Shown here in pieces: positions 1-8,197 of a DNA stretch of 14,003 nucleotides (positions within the stretch are counted from its first letter, which is position 1; each line of letters opens with the position of its first letter). This DNA comes from Lentimicrobiaceae bacterium (GTDB taxonomy: Bacteria; Bacteroidota; Bacteroidia; Bacteroidales; WCHB1-69). The position numbers were made by a program, and so were the translations under genes. The notes below the pieces were generated by a model, which was not told where the DNA came from, ran no database searches, and saw nothing but the letters and a program-made list of their open reading frames with translations. The stretch spans positions 14,626-28,628 of the forward strand of contig WRNX01000006.1 in NCBI GenBank assembly GCA_009776395.1, written 5' to 3'.

Positions 1-243
1 TTGTTACCCAATCTTACATATAACCCTCGTGCTTGTGTTCTACCAGATAATTGTATTACTGATGGCTCAGTAGCGATTCTTTCATTGACAAATGAAAATG
101 TTAATATTACAAAAGAAGATTTAGCTTTTTACGCAACTGAAGAGTTTAAGAACTTCTACGCTATTGCCAGAAACTTGGGAAGTCGTTCATTAAATATTGA
201 TACCAATTCCGTTTTCTTTTTTGGAAAATTAAAGGATAAATAA
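1..243 (+). CDS. C-terminal fragment of a DNA adenine methyltransferase-like protein (5'-partial)
   Basis: Only the last 80 codons are in the window; the frame is open at base 1, so the TTG there is not taken as the real start. The visible part resembles the C-terminal target-recognition end of type II N6-adenine methyltransferases: an LPDNCITDGSVAIL stretch, then an FYATEEFKNFYAIARN segment and a closing RSLNID...VFFFG block. These resemble family C-termini, but the catalytic NPPY and SAM-binding motifs would lie upstream and cannot be seen. It ends 2 nt before an HNH endonuclease gene on the same strand, the usual arrangement of a methylase with its cognate restriction enzyme. The assignment rests on this pairing and C-terminal resemblance, so specificity is unknown. 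Confidence 0.65.
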   Translation: MLPNLTYNPRACVLPDNCITDGSVAILSLTNENVNITKEDLAFYATEEFKNFYAIARNLGSRSLNIDTNSVFFFGKLKDK

Positions 244-245
244 AT

Positions 246-1430
246 ATGAGAGAGATAATTAATAAATATCTGAACCAATTTGATTTAGACATCCGTAAAA
301 CAAAAGATGCTCGCTTTATGGACCAAAAATGTACGCCTGATGTAGTTTGTTTCATTGCTGATTGTATTGTAAATACCATTCAACCTAATCAGACTTTTAT
401 AGTGAGCGATATTTGGAACTCACAATATTTTATCAAAAACACAAGAGCAATTTTTAACAAGCCTTGGGCAACAGATAAAAAAGCAAGAAGTGAGTACGAC
501 AAATTCATTCAACAACCCTTACGAATGTTAGGTTATGCACAAATTCTTGAAGTTACAAAACAAGGAATACAAAATTATTACCGTATCAAAAACGAAGATA
601 TTTTAGATTTCATTGCTCAAAGAGAACGAAATACATATAACTTTTTGTATTGCTATTTTGAAAAAGTCCTTACGGATAGCGGTATTTGGAAATATTTTGT
701 TGAATATCAAAACAATCCAACAACAGAATCTTTCAATTATTTAAAAGAACGTTATATTCGTTTCATCATCGGACATACTTCAGTTAATAAAGCACTTGAA
801 GTGCGTAGAATTTTCCCTAAAATTCTCAATATTTTCGCTGTTGAAAACCAATTGCCCGGCTCCGAAAAAGGTAGAATCTCAAAATATATTTTTACTTTTT
901 CCGATTTGATGTATAATCGCAAAAATTGGCGCGACCTAAATAAAGATAAAACTATAACACGTCAGGAAGCAGAAATAAAATCTATTGATATTATTCACCA
1001 AGAAGCATACAACGCATATTATGTACAAAAGGCAATTATGCTCATTCAGAAAATTCAAAAAGAAAGTGAAGTTCACGATCAATGGAATAACGGTGAAGCA
1101 ACACAAGTACACCATATTTTTCCGAAAGCGTTATTCCCCAAAATTGCTCATTATATTGAAAATTTGATAAAGTTGACAGCAACTCAACATTATACTAAAG
1201 CGCACCCTAACAATAAAACAATAGAAATCAATAAAGATTATCAACTAACATGTTTGTTGGCAAAAGCAGATACAATTGATAAATCTTTACAGTGTTTTGG
1301 TGAAAAGTATTATCGCAAAGAATCTTTTGTTTATGTTTGCAATACAGGACTTTCTGTAAATATTGGAACAACTCTGAATTTCAACGACATAAAAAATTGT
1401 TTAATCCAAATCTATAATAACATAGTATAA
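246..1430 (+). CDS. HNH restriction endonuclease
   Basis: 394-residue protein, complete, ATG start 2 nt after the upstream methylase-like gene, so the two are probably co-transcribed and translationally coupled. The catalytic region is C-terminal: VHHIFPKALFP at about residues 288-298 (His289-His290), Asn306 in ENLIKLT, then QHYTKAHP at 314-321 (His315, His320). This is the HNH beta-beta-alpha-metal layout, with no cysteine zinc knuckles around it. The N-terminal region (about 30-115) looks like a winged-helix or DNA-recognition module and is rich in basic and aromatic residues. In type II systems such proteins cleave unmodified DNA at the site protected by the neighbouring methylase. A homing or other HNH nuclease is the alternative, but the tight pairing favours a restriction enzyme. 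Confidence 0.8.
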   Translation: MREIINKYLNQFDLDIRKTKDARFMDQKCTPDVVCFIADCIVNTIQPNQTFIVSDIWNSQYFIKNTRAIFNKPWATDKKARSEYDKFIQQPLRMLGYAQILEVTKQGIQNYYRIKNEDILDFIAQRERNTYNFLYCYFEKVLTDSGIWKYFVEYQNNPTTESFNYLKERYIRFIIGHTSVNKALEVRRIFPKILNIFAVENQLPGSEKGRISKYIFTFSDLMYNRKNWRDLNKDKTITRQEAEIKSIDIIHQEAYNAYYVQKAIMLIQKIQKESEVHDQWNNGEATQVHHIFPKALFPKIAHYIENLIKLTATQHYTKAHPNNKTIEINKDYQLTCLLAKADTIDKSLQCFGEKYYRKESFVYVCNTGLSVNIGTTLNFNDIKNCLIQIYNNIV

Positions 1431-1485
1431 TATGCCCAAAATCCAAAAAAAAGATGAATTTAAATAATAAACTAATACCATAAAT

Positions 1486-2886
1486 ATGCAAACAACAATC
1501 ATAATCCTACTCATTGTATTGATAATCATTATGATTATTAGTATTGTATTTCAAACAACTAAAAAAACAACAATTAGAGACACTCCAGATTTAGTTAAAT
1601 TTGAAACTGTTATTACTCGTATAGAACCTGCTATTAGAGAAGAATTTTCCAGAAGTAGAAAAGAGAATCAAGATGCTCTTAAAAGTAATCGGGAAGAACT
1701 TAGTAACTCTTTAAAAGAAAACAGAATAGAACAAATCAATTCATTAAAATCATTTGAAGACACATTTACCAAAAATGTGAAAGATTTTAATGAACTACAA
1801 AAACAAAAGTTTGACAATTTAACTAACAAACAAGAAAATATCAAAAAAGATATAGAAGACAAGTTAAAAGAAATACGAGAGACTGTTGAAAGAAAACTCA
1901 ATAGTATTCAAGAAGATAATAATAAAAAACTTGAGGAGATGAGGAAAACTGTAGATGAAAAGTTGCAAGAAAGTGTAGAAAAACGTTTTAACGAATCGTT
2001 TAAATTAATAACAGAACGTTTGGAGGCAGTGCATAAAGGACTTGGCGAAATGCAAACTTTGGCTACGGGTGTAGGTGATTTAAAAAAAGTTTTGACCAAT
2101 GTGAAAACTCGGGGAACTTTTGGAGAGGTGCAACTTGGCGCAATTTTAGACCAGTTCTTATCACCACAACAATATATTAAAAATAATCATCCTGATGAAG
2201 AAAATGAAAAAAGAGTAGTTGAATACTCAATAAAACTTCCAGGTAAAGATACAGATGAACCTGTCTTATTGCCGATTGACTCAAAATTTCCCATAGAAGA
2301 TTATCAACGATTACTTGATGCGTATGAACATACCCCAGATGCTGTTGAAGCAATTTCAATTCAACTTGGAAAATCTGTTGAAAAATGTGCAAAAGATATT
2401 TCAGACAAGTATATCAATCCACCCAAAACAACTGATTTTGCTATTTTATTTGTTCCAACTGAAGGTCTTTATGCCGAAATTTTGCGTCGTCCCGGATTTT
2501 CTGAAAATATTCAACAAAAGTACCGAATAATGATTGCAGGTCCAACAAATTTAGCGGCGCTTCTGAACAGTTTACAGATGGGATTCAGAACTTTGGAAGT
2601 CCAAAAACGTTCAAGTGAAGTTTGGGAAATTTTAGGAGCCATAAAAGCACAATTCGGGAAATTTGGTACTTTACTCGAAAAAACAAAGAAAAAATTACAA
2701 GAAACGACAAATGTCATTGACGATGCAGAAAAAAAATCTCGTACAATTGAAAGAAAATTGAAAAATGTTGAATCATTATCAGAAGAAAAATCTATGAAAC
2801 TTCTTGGAGAAGCAATAGAAATAGAAGATGAAGACATGATAGATTATATTGAAGATGAAGCAGATACGTTAAATTTGAAAGATTAG
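1486..2886 (+). CDS. rmuC: DNA recombination protein RmuC
   Basis: 466-residue protein with the standard RmuC plan. An N-terminal membrane helix (about residues 3-22) is followed by a long charged coiled coil (about 40-200, rich in K/E/L/N), then the RmuC nuclease-like domain. Diagnostic segments are TRGTFGEVQLGAIL (about 208-221), PIDSKFPIEDYQRLL (about 263-277), FVPTEGLYAEILR (about 323-335) and AGPTNLAALLNSLQMGFR (about 351-368). The family limits inversions at short inverted repeats and is related to PD-(D/E)XK nucleases; its exact biochemical activity is less settled. It begins 55 nt after the HNH gene and 38 nt before the SEDS gene, all on the same strand. The start gives a clean membrane anchor. 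The acidic C-terminal tail (IEIEDEDMIDYIEDEAD) is a noticeable but unexceptional feature. Confidence 0.95.
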   Translation: MQTTIIILLIVLIIIMIISIVFQTTKKTTIRDTPDLVKFETVITRIEPAIREEFSRSRKENQDALKSNREELSNSLKENRIEQINSLKSFEDTFTKNVKDFNELQKQKFDNLTNKQENIKKDIEDKLKEIRETVERKLNSIQEDNNKKLEEMRKTVDEKLQESVEKRFNESFKLITERLEAVHKGLGEMQTLATGVGDLKKVLTNVKTRGTFGEVQLGAILDQFLSPQQYIKNNHPDEENEKRVVEYSIKLPGKDTDEPVLLPIDSKFPIEDYQRLLDAYEHTPDAVEAISIQLGKSVEKCAKDISDKYINPPKTTDFAILFVPTEGLYAEILRRPGFSENIQQKYRIMIAGPTNLAALLNSLQMGFRTLEVQKRSSEVWEILGAIKAQFGKFGTLLEKTKKKLQETTNVIDDAEKKSRTIERKLKNVESLSEEKSMKLLGEAIEIEDEDMIDYIEDEADTLNLKD

Positions 2887-2924
2887 AGTTCATTCATTTC
2901 TCAACAATAATAACATATATTAAC

Positions 2925-3986
2925 ATGCAAAAACTTACATTTAAAGGCGACAAAACAATCTTATTGATTGTTATACTGTTATCATTATTATCTGTTTTGA
3001 TGATTGCCAGCGCAGGAAACCGCTGGATGGAACAACTGCGTAACTTCGGCGTAGGGTTTTTCCTGCTCTTTGTGTTTTATCATATTGATTATAGAACTGT
3101 TTCGCGTTTTGCAACTCCCTTGCTGATTTTGGCTGGGGGACTGCTCATCTATTCGTTTATAGATTCTTCCGGCGCACGAACCGTAAGTATTATGGGAATG
3201 GATCTGCAAATTTTCTACTTCATCGGGTTCTGCGTATTGCTCTATATGGCTAAATTTATGGCACTAAAACTAAATTCTGAAGAAGAATTAACACGAAATG
3301 AAGTATTGAAACTCTTTGGTCTTATCCTTCTCTTCTGCGGAGGAATATTCTTTTCCAACCAATCTACTGCCATTATTCTGTTTTGTACTTGCATCGTTTT
3401 GCTTTTTGTGGGACGTGTGAAAACAAAATATCTACTCACTTTTTGCGGAATAATTTTTGTAGCCGTATTTTTAGCCTTTGCGTTAAATATTGGTCGGGTG
3501 CAAACTTTTAAAAACCGTGTCATCTATTGGAAAAATGATAAAATAACGCCCGGAATGGACAAAGATTACGGCAAACAAGCTATATTATCACGCGCTGCTA
3601 TTTCTACTGCAAGTTGGTTTCCTGCACACGTTGGAAAAGGAACCATAAAAAAAATACTTCCCGAAAAAGACAACGACTATGTGTATGCTGTATTAGTTGA
3701 AGAGATGGGGATAATAGTGGGGCTTTTCGTATTGTTTGCCTATCTGTTTATTTTGTTTCGCACGATGCGGATTGCCCGAAATGCGGAGGGAGCCTTTGCC
3801 ATGCTTTTAGCGTGGGGCATCGGGTTTTGGTTTTGCATGCAAGCGCTGATTCACATTGGCGTAAATAGTTTCCTCATTCCTGCCACGGGACAAACGTTGC
3901 CCTTTATTAGTCGCGGGGGCGTTTCACTTGCCATCTCCGGCGCCGCAATTGGAATCTTGTTGAATATTAGTAAAAGAGAGGTGTAA
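2925..3986 (+). CDS. FtsW/RodA/SpoVE (SEDS) family protein, FtsW-like
   Basis: 353-residue polytopic protein with roughly ten hydrophobic segments. SEDS proteins are peptidoglycan glycosyltransferases that polymerise lipid II together with a class B PBP, in septal (FtsW) or lateral (RodA) synthesis. The family signature is intact: QAILSRAAISTA at 218-229, GKG at 237-239, then LPEKDNDYVYAVLVEEMG (245-262), where Asp251 aligns with the essential catalytic aspartate. The C-terminal motif is PATGQTLPFISRGGVSL (319-335). A SRGG form rather than SYGG is my recollection for some Bacteroidota FtsW proteins. It stands outside a division (dcw) cluster here, next to rmuC, so it may be an additional SEDS paralogue rather than the division copy. 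It is slightly short for FtsW. FtsW versus RodA cannot be settled from sequence alone. Confidence 0.9.
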   Translation: MQKLTFKGDKTILLIVILLSLLSVLMIASAGNRWMEQLRNFGVGFFLLFVFYHIDYRTVSRFATPLLILAGGLLIYSFIDSSGARTVSIMGMDLQIFYFIGFCVLLYMAKFMALKLNSEEELTRNEVLKLFGLILLFCGGIFFSNQSTAIILFCTCIVLLFVGRVKTKYLLTFCGIIFVAVFLAFALNIGRVQTFKNRVIYWKNDKITPGMDKDYGKQAILSRAAISTASWFPAHVGKGTIKKILPEKDNDYVYAVLVEEMGIIVGLFVLFAYLFILFRTMRIARNAEGAFAMLLAWGIGFWFCMQALIHIGVNSFLIPATGQTLPFISRGGVSLAISGAAIGILLNISKREV

Positions 3987-4125
3987 TGATTGATGAACAA
4001 TATATTTATTAAGGGGATGTCTCAAAACTCTTTTTGCACTCAGATGACGCAGATTGATTATGGGTTTGGGTTACGGGTTACGAGGAAAGAAGAAAGTAGA
4101 AGGCAGAAAAAGATTAATCACTAAA
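3987..4125. other. Convergent intergenic region with short repeats
   Basis: 139 nt between the stop of the SEDS gene (plus strand) and the stop of the RING/VWA gene (minus strand). No strong intrinsic terminator is visible; CAAAA/TTTTG around 4023-4036 could form only a 5-bp A/T hairpin. The stretch holds a GGGTTAC tandem, a TAATCACTAA motif abutting the downstream stop codon, and a GGGGATGTCTCAAAA string near 4014-4028 that recalls insertion-sequence ends but has no partner in the window. Confidence 0.6.
4062..4081. repeat. GGGTTAC heptamer tandem
   Basis: Two exact copies of GGGTTAC (4068-4074 and 4075-4081) preceded by a shortened variant GGGTTT (4062-4067). The run is G-rich against an AT-rich background and lies in a noncoding convergent gap. 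Function unknown; it may be a short remnant of a longer heptamer array. Confidence 0.6.
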
Positions 4126-6516
4126 TCATCTTTCCACATATTGAAATTCTGTATTCCCGATATTAAATTTCATACCGTTTTTCAAAGGAAGCAGGTCATC
4201 TTTGCGTGCCTCTCTTCTATCGTAAATTACGCCGTTTTCAAGAATCTTCATCATAGGAATTCTTCTTTTGGGATCCAAGTACAATCTCACCTGTTTTTCG
4301 TGAATCATATCATTCGTATCCCAATTCATCTGAATGACACAATTGTTCGATTTTCCAATAGTAACCTCATTACTTCCTCCCGATTCGTTCATCCATTTGT
4401 GAATAGCAATTTCCCCCTCTTTTCTTTCCCCTTTATATTTTAAGAAATATTTTTGCGCAGCATGGTGACGGGCAATGATAGAGATGCCAATTCCTGCACT
4501 GCATAACATAAAACTAAACATTACTCCAAAAAGAGGAAGAAATTGGGTGGTATATAAAATGAAGAAACTTACGATACCCGAAATAATTCCGCCAATCAAA
4601 GCGTCTTGCCATTTTATAGTGGTATTATATACCAAACAAAGCGCCACAGTTCCTCCAAACAATAACCATGGAATAGCGTCTAACCACCACACATTACTGT
4701 ATTTTCCTAATGCAATACATAAAATTGAACCGATAAGAAATGACAAAAATCCTACCAAAGCGCCTATGGAAGCACGAAAGAGATAGCGACAAATAACTTT
4801 TGCCGTTTTTTGCCGAAAATCGATAATATAACTGAACAGGAATGTTAAAACAAATCCTAGCAAAATACCCACCAACAGTACTCCCGCTATTTTAGATTGA
4901 AAAGTAGTTTGCGCTACGCTTGAAATTTGCAACACGCCCTCAATCTCTTCTTTTAACCGCGTAGGATAAAAACTGTTGAGCAACCCTTTTATGAGGCTGG
5001 GAAATAGCGTGAATTTTGAACTTAAATAGAAAAAAATCCAAATAAAAAAACCGCCAATCATTCCCGACATCGCCCATTTTAAATAGTATGGACTCTTTTT
5101 CAAATCAAAAGGATGTTCTTTATCAAAATGAAACTGAACACCATCCTTACAATTCTGTCCGTACTCTACACATTTATAGCCGTTTTCTTTCCAGCAATCC
5201 CAATGAATTTTATGCGAACACTTTACCACTACCAACTCTCCGGTTTCTAATGGTTCCTGACAATAAGAACATGCTTCACACACCACATCATCATCATTCG
5301 CCACATAAGGTTTTACATATTTTTTCTCGAAGTTTGTTCTGCGATGAATGATGTAAGGAATAACCACTTGCATAATAAAAAAAGTGATAAACAGTACAAT
5401 AATTCCCAAAATTAAGGCTAAATATGTATCGTCTGAGGTTTTTCCTGTAACGATAACTCTCTCTTTGCTACCAATTGCATACTTAATATTTCCAATTGCT
5501 TTTTGGTCATTTTTATTGATAATAATTTGCAGTAGGAGGTCGGTTCCGTTGTAAATTTTTCCAATATTATTAACGAGAATCAGTGCATAATCGGCGGTGA
5601 GGTTATCAATAAATCCGCGCAATGAATCCACTATACCTGCAACATTTTCAGCAGGATAGAAACCGCCTTGCAGTTCGGGTTTTCGATGTTGTCGGCATAT
5701 ACTGATCAGCGCCTGGTCGGCAAGTGGAAAGCTTCCGTACCGGAAGGCATGAATTTGCACGTTGTTTTTAATAGTTTCGTCAATATTTTCGATGAGGTCC
5801 GCATATTTGAACAGTTCGGAAACTTGGTTGAAAGAGTTGGCGTCAATTTTTCCATCGGTAAAGATCAACAAATATTTCACGGCTTCCTTTTTTTGGTCGT
5901 CGTTCACAAAGAGCAAAAAATTGTGATAAATAGATTGGTATAAATTTTTAGTTCCTTTCGCCGCTTTAAATTCATGATCAAATTCTGAAAAATTGTATTT
6001 TGTAATGATTTTTCTTTCAGTAATTTGATTATCGAAGAAAGAGATATACGCGCAACTATCCGGCAAATTTTCTACTGTTTTTTGGATGGCGGTTTTCATA
6101 TTTTCCAAGTCGGTATTGGCAATCGTATTACTTCTATCCACCAAAAACCAGCACACTGCATGTTGGGAAATATTATCTGAGTTTATTGCCGTTTTTCTGT
6201 CGTTTGGGATAATTCTTTCTAAAATTATTTCTCTGTTTGGCGGGTTTGACCCCTCTTCTCTAATTTCAAAATTTTCTTTTTTGAGATCGAACCATGGTAT
6301 TTTTTTGTTGTTTTGATCCGCTACTCTGAAATTCAGAAATAGCGAATCGGCTTTTTCGCTCCACGTGCGTTTTGCAAAATAGAGGTCTAAATGATAATCT
6401 TCTTCTGTTGTAACAGGGTCAAGATTTCCTTTATTTTGGTTGATTTTTGAGTTGTCGCATGCTATAAAAATTGTGAGCGACAGGAGGAACAGGATAAAAA
6501 AATTACTTTTTTTCAT
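4126..6516 (-). CDS. Multi-pass VWA / RING-like / FHA-like membrane protein, candidate E3 of a Ub-like system
   Basis: 796 residues. A signal with a lipobox-like end (FIAC, Cys20) leads to a VWA domain (about 118-300) whose MIDAS residues are visible: Asp127-x-Ser129-x-Thr131, Thr189 in KGTKN, and Asp221 in FTDG. A membrane helix (366-390) precedes a RING-like finger: Cys416-x2-Cys419-x13-Cys433-x-His435-x2-His438-x2-Cys441-x7-Cys449-x6-Cys456. The first six ligands fit RING-H2 spacing, but the last pair is wider than the usual C-x2-C. Six more helices follow (about 479-500, 542-565, 584-603, 613-630, 639-660, 662-681). The C-terminal FHA-like fold (about 702-796) has GKS at 721-723 and NG at 761-762, but the phosphothreonine-binding Ser/His positions look degenerate. 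Topology puts VWA outside and RING and FHA inside. RING fingers recruit E2s, and an E2 gene lies in this operon, so E3 is the natural inference. Its start overlaps the HNH gene by 14 nt. Confidence 0.85.
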   Translation of the reverse strand: MKKSNFFILFLLSLTIFIACDNSKINQNKGNLDPVTTEEDYHLDLYFAKRTWSEKADSLFLNFRVADQNNKKIPWFDLKKENFEIREEGSNPPNREIILERIIPNDRKTAINSDNISQHAVCWFLVDRSNTIANTDLENMKTAIQKTVENLPDSCAYISFFDNQITERKIITKYNFSEFDHEFKAAKGTKNLYQSIYHNFLLFVNDDQKKEAVKYLLIFTDGKIDANSFNQVSELFKYADLIENIDETIKNNVQIHAFRYGSFPLADQALISICRQHRKPELQGGFYPAENVAGIVDSLRGFIDNLTADYALILVNNIGKIYNGTDLLLQIIINKNDQKAIGNIKYAIGSKERVIVTGKTSDDTYLALILGIIVLFITFFIMQVVIPYIIHRRTNFEKKYVKPYVANDDDVVCEACSYCQEPLETGELVVVKCSHKIHWDCWKENGYKCVEYGQNCKDGVQFHFDKEHPFDLKKSPYYLKWAMSGMIGGFFIWIFFYLSSKFTLFPSLIKGLLNSFYPTRLKEEIEGVLQISSVAQTTFQSKIAGVLLVGILLGFVLTFLFSYIIDFRQKTAKVICRYLFRASIGALVGFLSFLIGSILCIALGKYSNVWWLDAIPWLLFGGTVALCLVYNTTIKWQDALIGGIISGIVSFFILYTTQFLPLFGVMFSFMLCSAGIGISIIARHHAAQKYFLKYKGERKEGEIAIHKWMNESGGSNEVTIGKSNNCVIQMNWDTNDMIHEKQVRLYLDPKRRIPMMKILENGVIYDRREARKDDLLPLKNGMKFNIGNTEFQYVER

Positions 6517-7255
6517 GATGACTATTAATTAGTTTTTTTGTGATTATTTCTTTTACAAATTCATGCAATTCAATTTTATTTTTATCTGCAATTAGTTTTA
6601 TTGCGTCATAAAGTTTGACCTCTTCATCTGCCCACTGTAAATCCATGCGTCTTATTTCTTTGCCCGCTATATGAATGTAATTTTCAGGTGTACCCCAATA
6701 GCATGACAGGCACATTTTGAAGTCATGAGTCTCATTCCAATTATTGCAATGTTCGCAAGACCATGATTTTGCACGGTTACAGGAACTGCAAAGCAGCATA
6801 AAATCGGATATTTTTCTCTCAGAATTAACATCACTGCCAACTTGGTATGGAATTCTATGGTCTATTTGTAAATAACGTTCTTCAAATACAGCATTACATA
6901 TAATACAGTGTCTTTCAAACTGTTCGCAAAGTTTTTTCTTGAACTTTTTCGAAAAAGCAATTCTTCCTTCCACTTTGTTTTTTTGTATTTGGCTTAAATC
7001 TCCAAAGCGATACGCTGCAATTAATTTTCCTTCTTTTGATTTTACTTTGAATGTTACGAGAGGAATACCAGCCTCTCGTACATCTCTTGCCGCTCTGGGT
7101 GGGTGTTTATATCCATACTTTTTTTCCAAAACTTCGGTTGTGATAAATTCATGCTTTATAATATGATTAATCATAATTTTTGCACGTTTATTCGTGATTA
7201 ACTTTATTTGTTCAAGAAATTCTTTTGGGTATTTAGTTTTATGCATATATTTCAA
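6503..7255 (-). CDS. HNH endonuclease with zinc-binding cysteines (restriction enzyme of embedded RM cassette)
   Basis: 250 residues. The N-terminal part (about 30-90) looks like a winged helix; the HNH core is CIIC (117-120), LQIDHRIP (129-136, His133) and LLCSSCNRAKS (154-164, Asn160), with Cys117/120 and Cys156/159 as a structural zinc site. A second cysteine set follows: CEHC (167-170) and CLSC (182-185). Treble-clef HNH nucleases of this kind occur in type II restriction enzymes. Its start overlaps the end of the adenine methyltransferase gene by 17 nt (or 8 nt if Met4 is used), and its end overlaps the RING/VWA start by 14 nt, so all three are likely translationally coupled. The methylase partner makes restriction the most likely role. 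A Ub-system effector nuclease is an alternative that the sequence alone does not exclude. Confidence 0.8.
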   Translation of the reverse strand: MKYMHKTKYPKEFLEQIKLITNKRAKIMINHIIKHEFITTEVLEKKYGYKHPPRAARDVREAGIPLVTFKVKSKEGKLIAAYRFGDLSQIQKNKVEGRIAFSKKFKKKLCEQFERHCIICNAVFEERYLQIDHRIPYQVGSDVNSERKISDFMLLCSSCNRAKSWSCEHCNNWNETHDFKMCLSCYWGTPENYIHIAGKEIRRMDLQWADEEVKLYDAIKLIADKNKIELHEFVKEIITKKLINSHHEKK

Positions 7256-8150
7256 ATAATTGTGATTGCAGCGAATTCTTTGAAAATTGAACTGTTGGAA
7301 TCTCTATTTTTTGAAGCAAACTTGGGGATAAGTAAATTGCTTCATAAGTATATTCTGTCCTATTAAGTAAAGTTGCCTGTGTTGAACGACCTGCATTTAT
7401 TTCTATTTTTTTTAATTTTAATTCATCAGGTAATGGGCGACCATATGTTTTTTTATCTGTCCGACCGTCAAAACTTAAAATAAACGGTATGTTTTTTTTG
7501 TTAAGATTATAAAGAGATATGATAAAATCATCAAAGTCAATATTCCCTGCGTAATTAAATCCGCCATTTATGCCTGTTCCCTGGTAAGGTGGATCCATGT
7601 AAATTAAATCAAATTCTGTAGCCTCATCTAAAATGGTTGAATAGTCATCATGGCATAATTCTACTTTATTTTTCAACAGGCGAGATACCTGCAAAATATC
7701 TTCTCGCATCATTTGCGGATTTCGCCCCAATCTACGTTTGTCAGGGCTTTGGTTAAAATCGCCCATGGCATTATACCTCACAGATGCCTTTACACATTTC
7801 GCCAACAAAAACAGAAGATAATCGGGTTGCTTTGTTTCATTAAACTTTGTGCGAATATGATAATAGTATTCTTCCTCATTTCCTAATTGTCCATTCCAAA
7901 TATCATAATAATTTTTTATGATTTGAGTTGGATGATTGATAATTTCGTTCCACAACTCCATAAGTGGCTGGTTAACATCATTGATGATAAACTTATTAGC
8001 TTTATAGTAATAGGCAGAGGCAACAGATATGGCAGCAGAACCTGCAAAAGGTTCTATTAAACGATAAAACTCATTAGGAAAATATCGCAAAATCTGATCT
8101 GCCAAATTTCGCTTACTTCCTTGATATGGAATAGGATGAGGTAACTTCAT
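7239..8150 (-). CDS. D12-class N6-adenine DNA methyltransferase (Dam-like)
   Basis: 303 residues, the normal length for the D12/Dam family, which transfers methyl from S-adenosylmethionine to adenine N6 in double-stranded DNA. Motif X is PYQGSKRNLADQI (8-20), motif I (SAM binding) is EPFAGSAA (33-40), the acidic residue of motif II is in NDVN (57-60), and the catalytic motif IV is DPPY (186-189). NRTEYTYEAIYL near the C-terminus is also typical. It starts 37 nt after the JAB gene stop and overlaps the HNH nuclease downstream, forming a restriction-modification pair inside the ubiquitin-like operon. No separate promoter was recognised in the 100 nt upstream, so it may depend on the operon transcript. 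Target site cannot be read from sequence; GATC-like recognition is common in the family but is not shown here. Confidence 0.92.
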   Translation of the reverse strand: MKLPHPIPYQGSKRNLADQILRYFPNEFYRLIEPFAGSAAISVASAYYYKANKFIINDVNQPLMELWNEIINHPTQIIKNYYDIWNGQLGNEEEYYYHIRTKFNETKQPDYLLFLLAKCVKASVRYNAMGDFNQSPDKRRLGRNPQMMREDILQVSRLLKNKVELCHDDYSTILDEATEFDLIYMDPPYQGTGINGGFNYAGNIDFDDFIISLYNLNKKNIPFILSFDGRTDKKTYGRPLPDELKLKKIEINAGRSTQATLLNRTEYTYEAIYLSPSLLQKIEIPTVQFSKNSLQSQLFEIYA

Positions 8151-8177
8151 GCAATATCAATTTAAATATTCCAAATA

Positions 8178-8197
8178 TCATTAATGCTTAGTGATTA
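8178..8197 (-). repeat. TAATCACT...CATTAAT motif copy at JAB/methylase junction
   Basis: Minus strand reads TAATCACTAAGCATTAATGA. It matches the copy at 13601-13620 at 17 of 20 positions, and its first ten bases recur at 4115-4124 on the plus strand. The last sense codon and the stop of the JAB gene lie within it, so the tail of that protein runs into repeat-like sequence exactly where the methylase/HNH cassette begins. Confidence 0.55.

Noticed and set aside
1332..1339. TATGTTTG, a possible -7 element for rmuC
   Set aside because: It lies within the HNH gene and no TTG is found 19-21 nt upstream.
4054..4443. Plus-strand frame of 129 codons at the operon end
   Set aside because: It is antisense to the FHA-like C-terminal region of the 796-residue protein and has no recognisable features.
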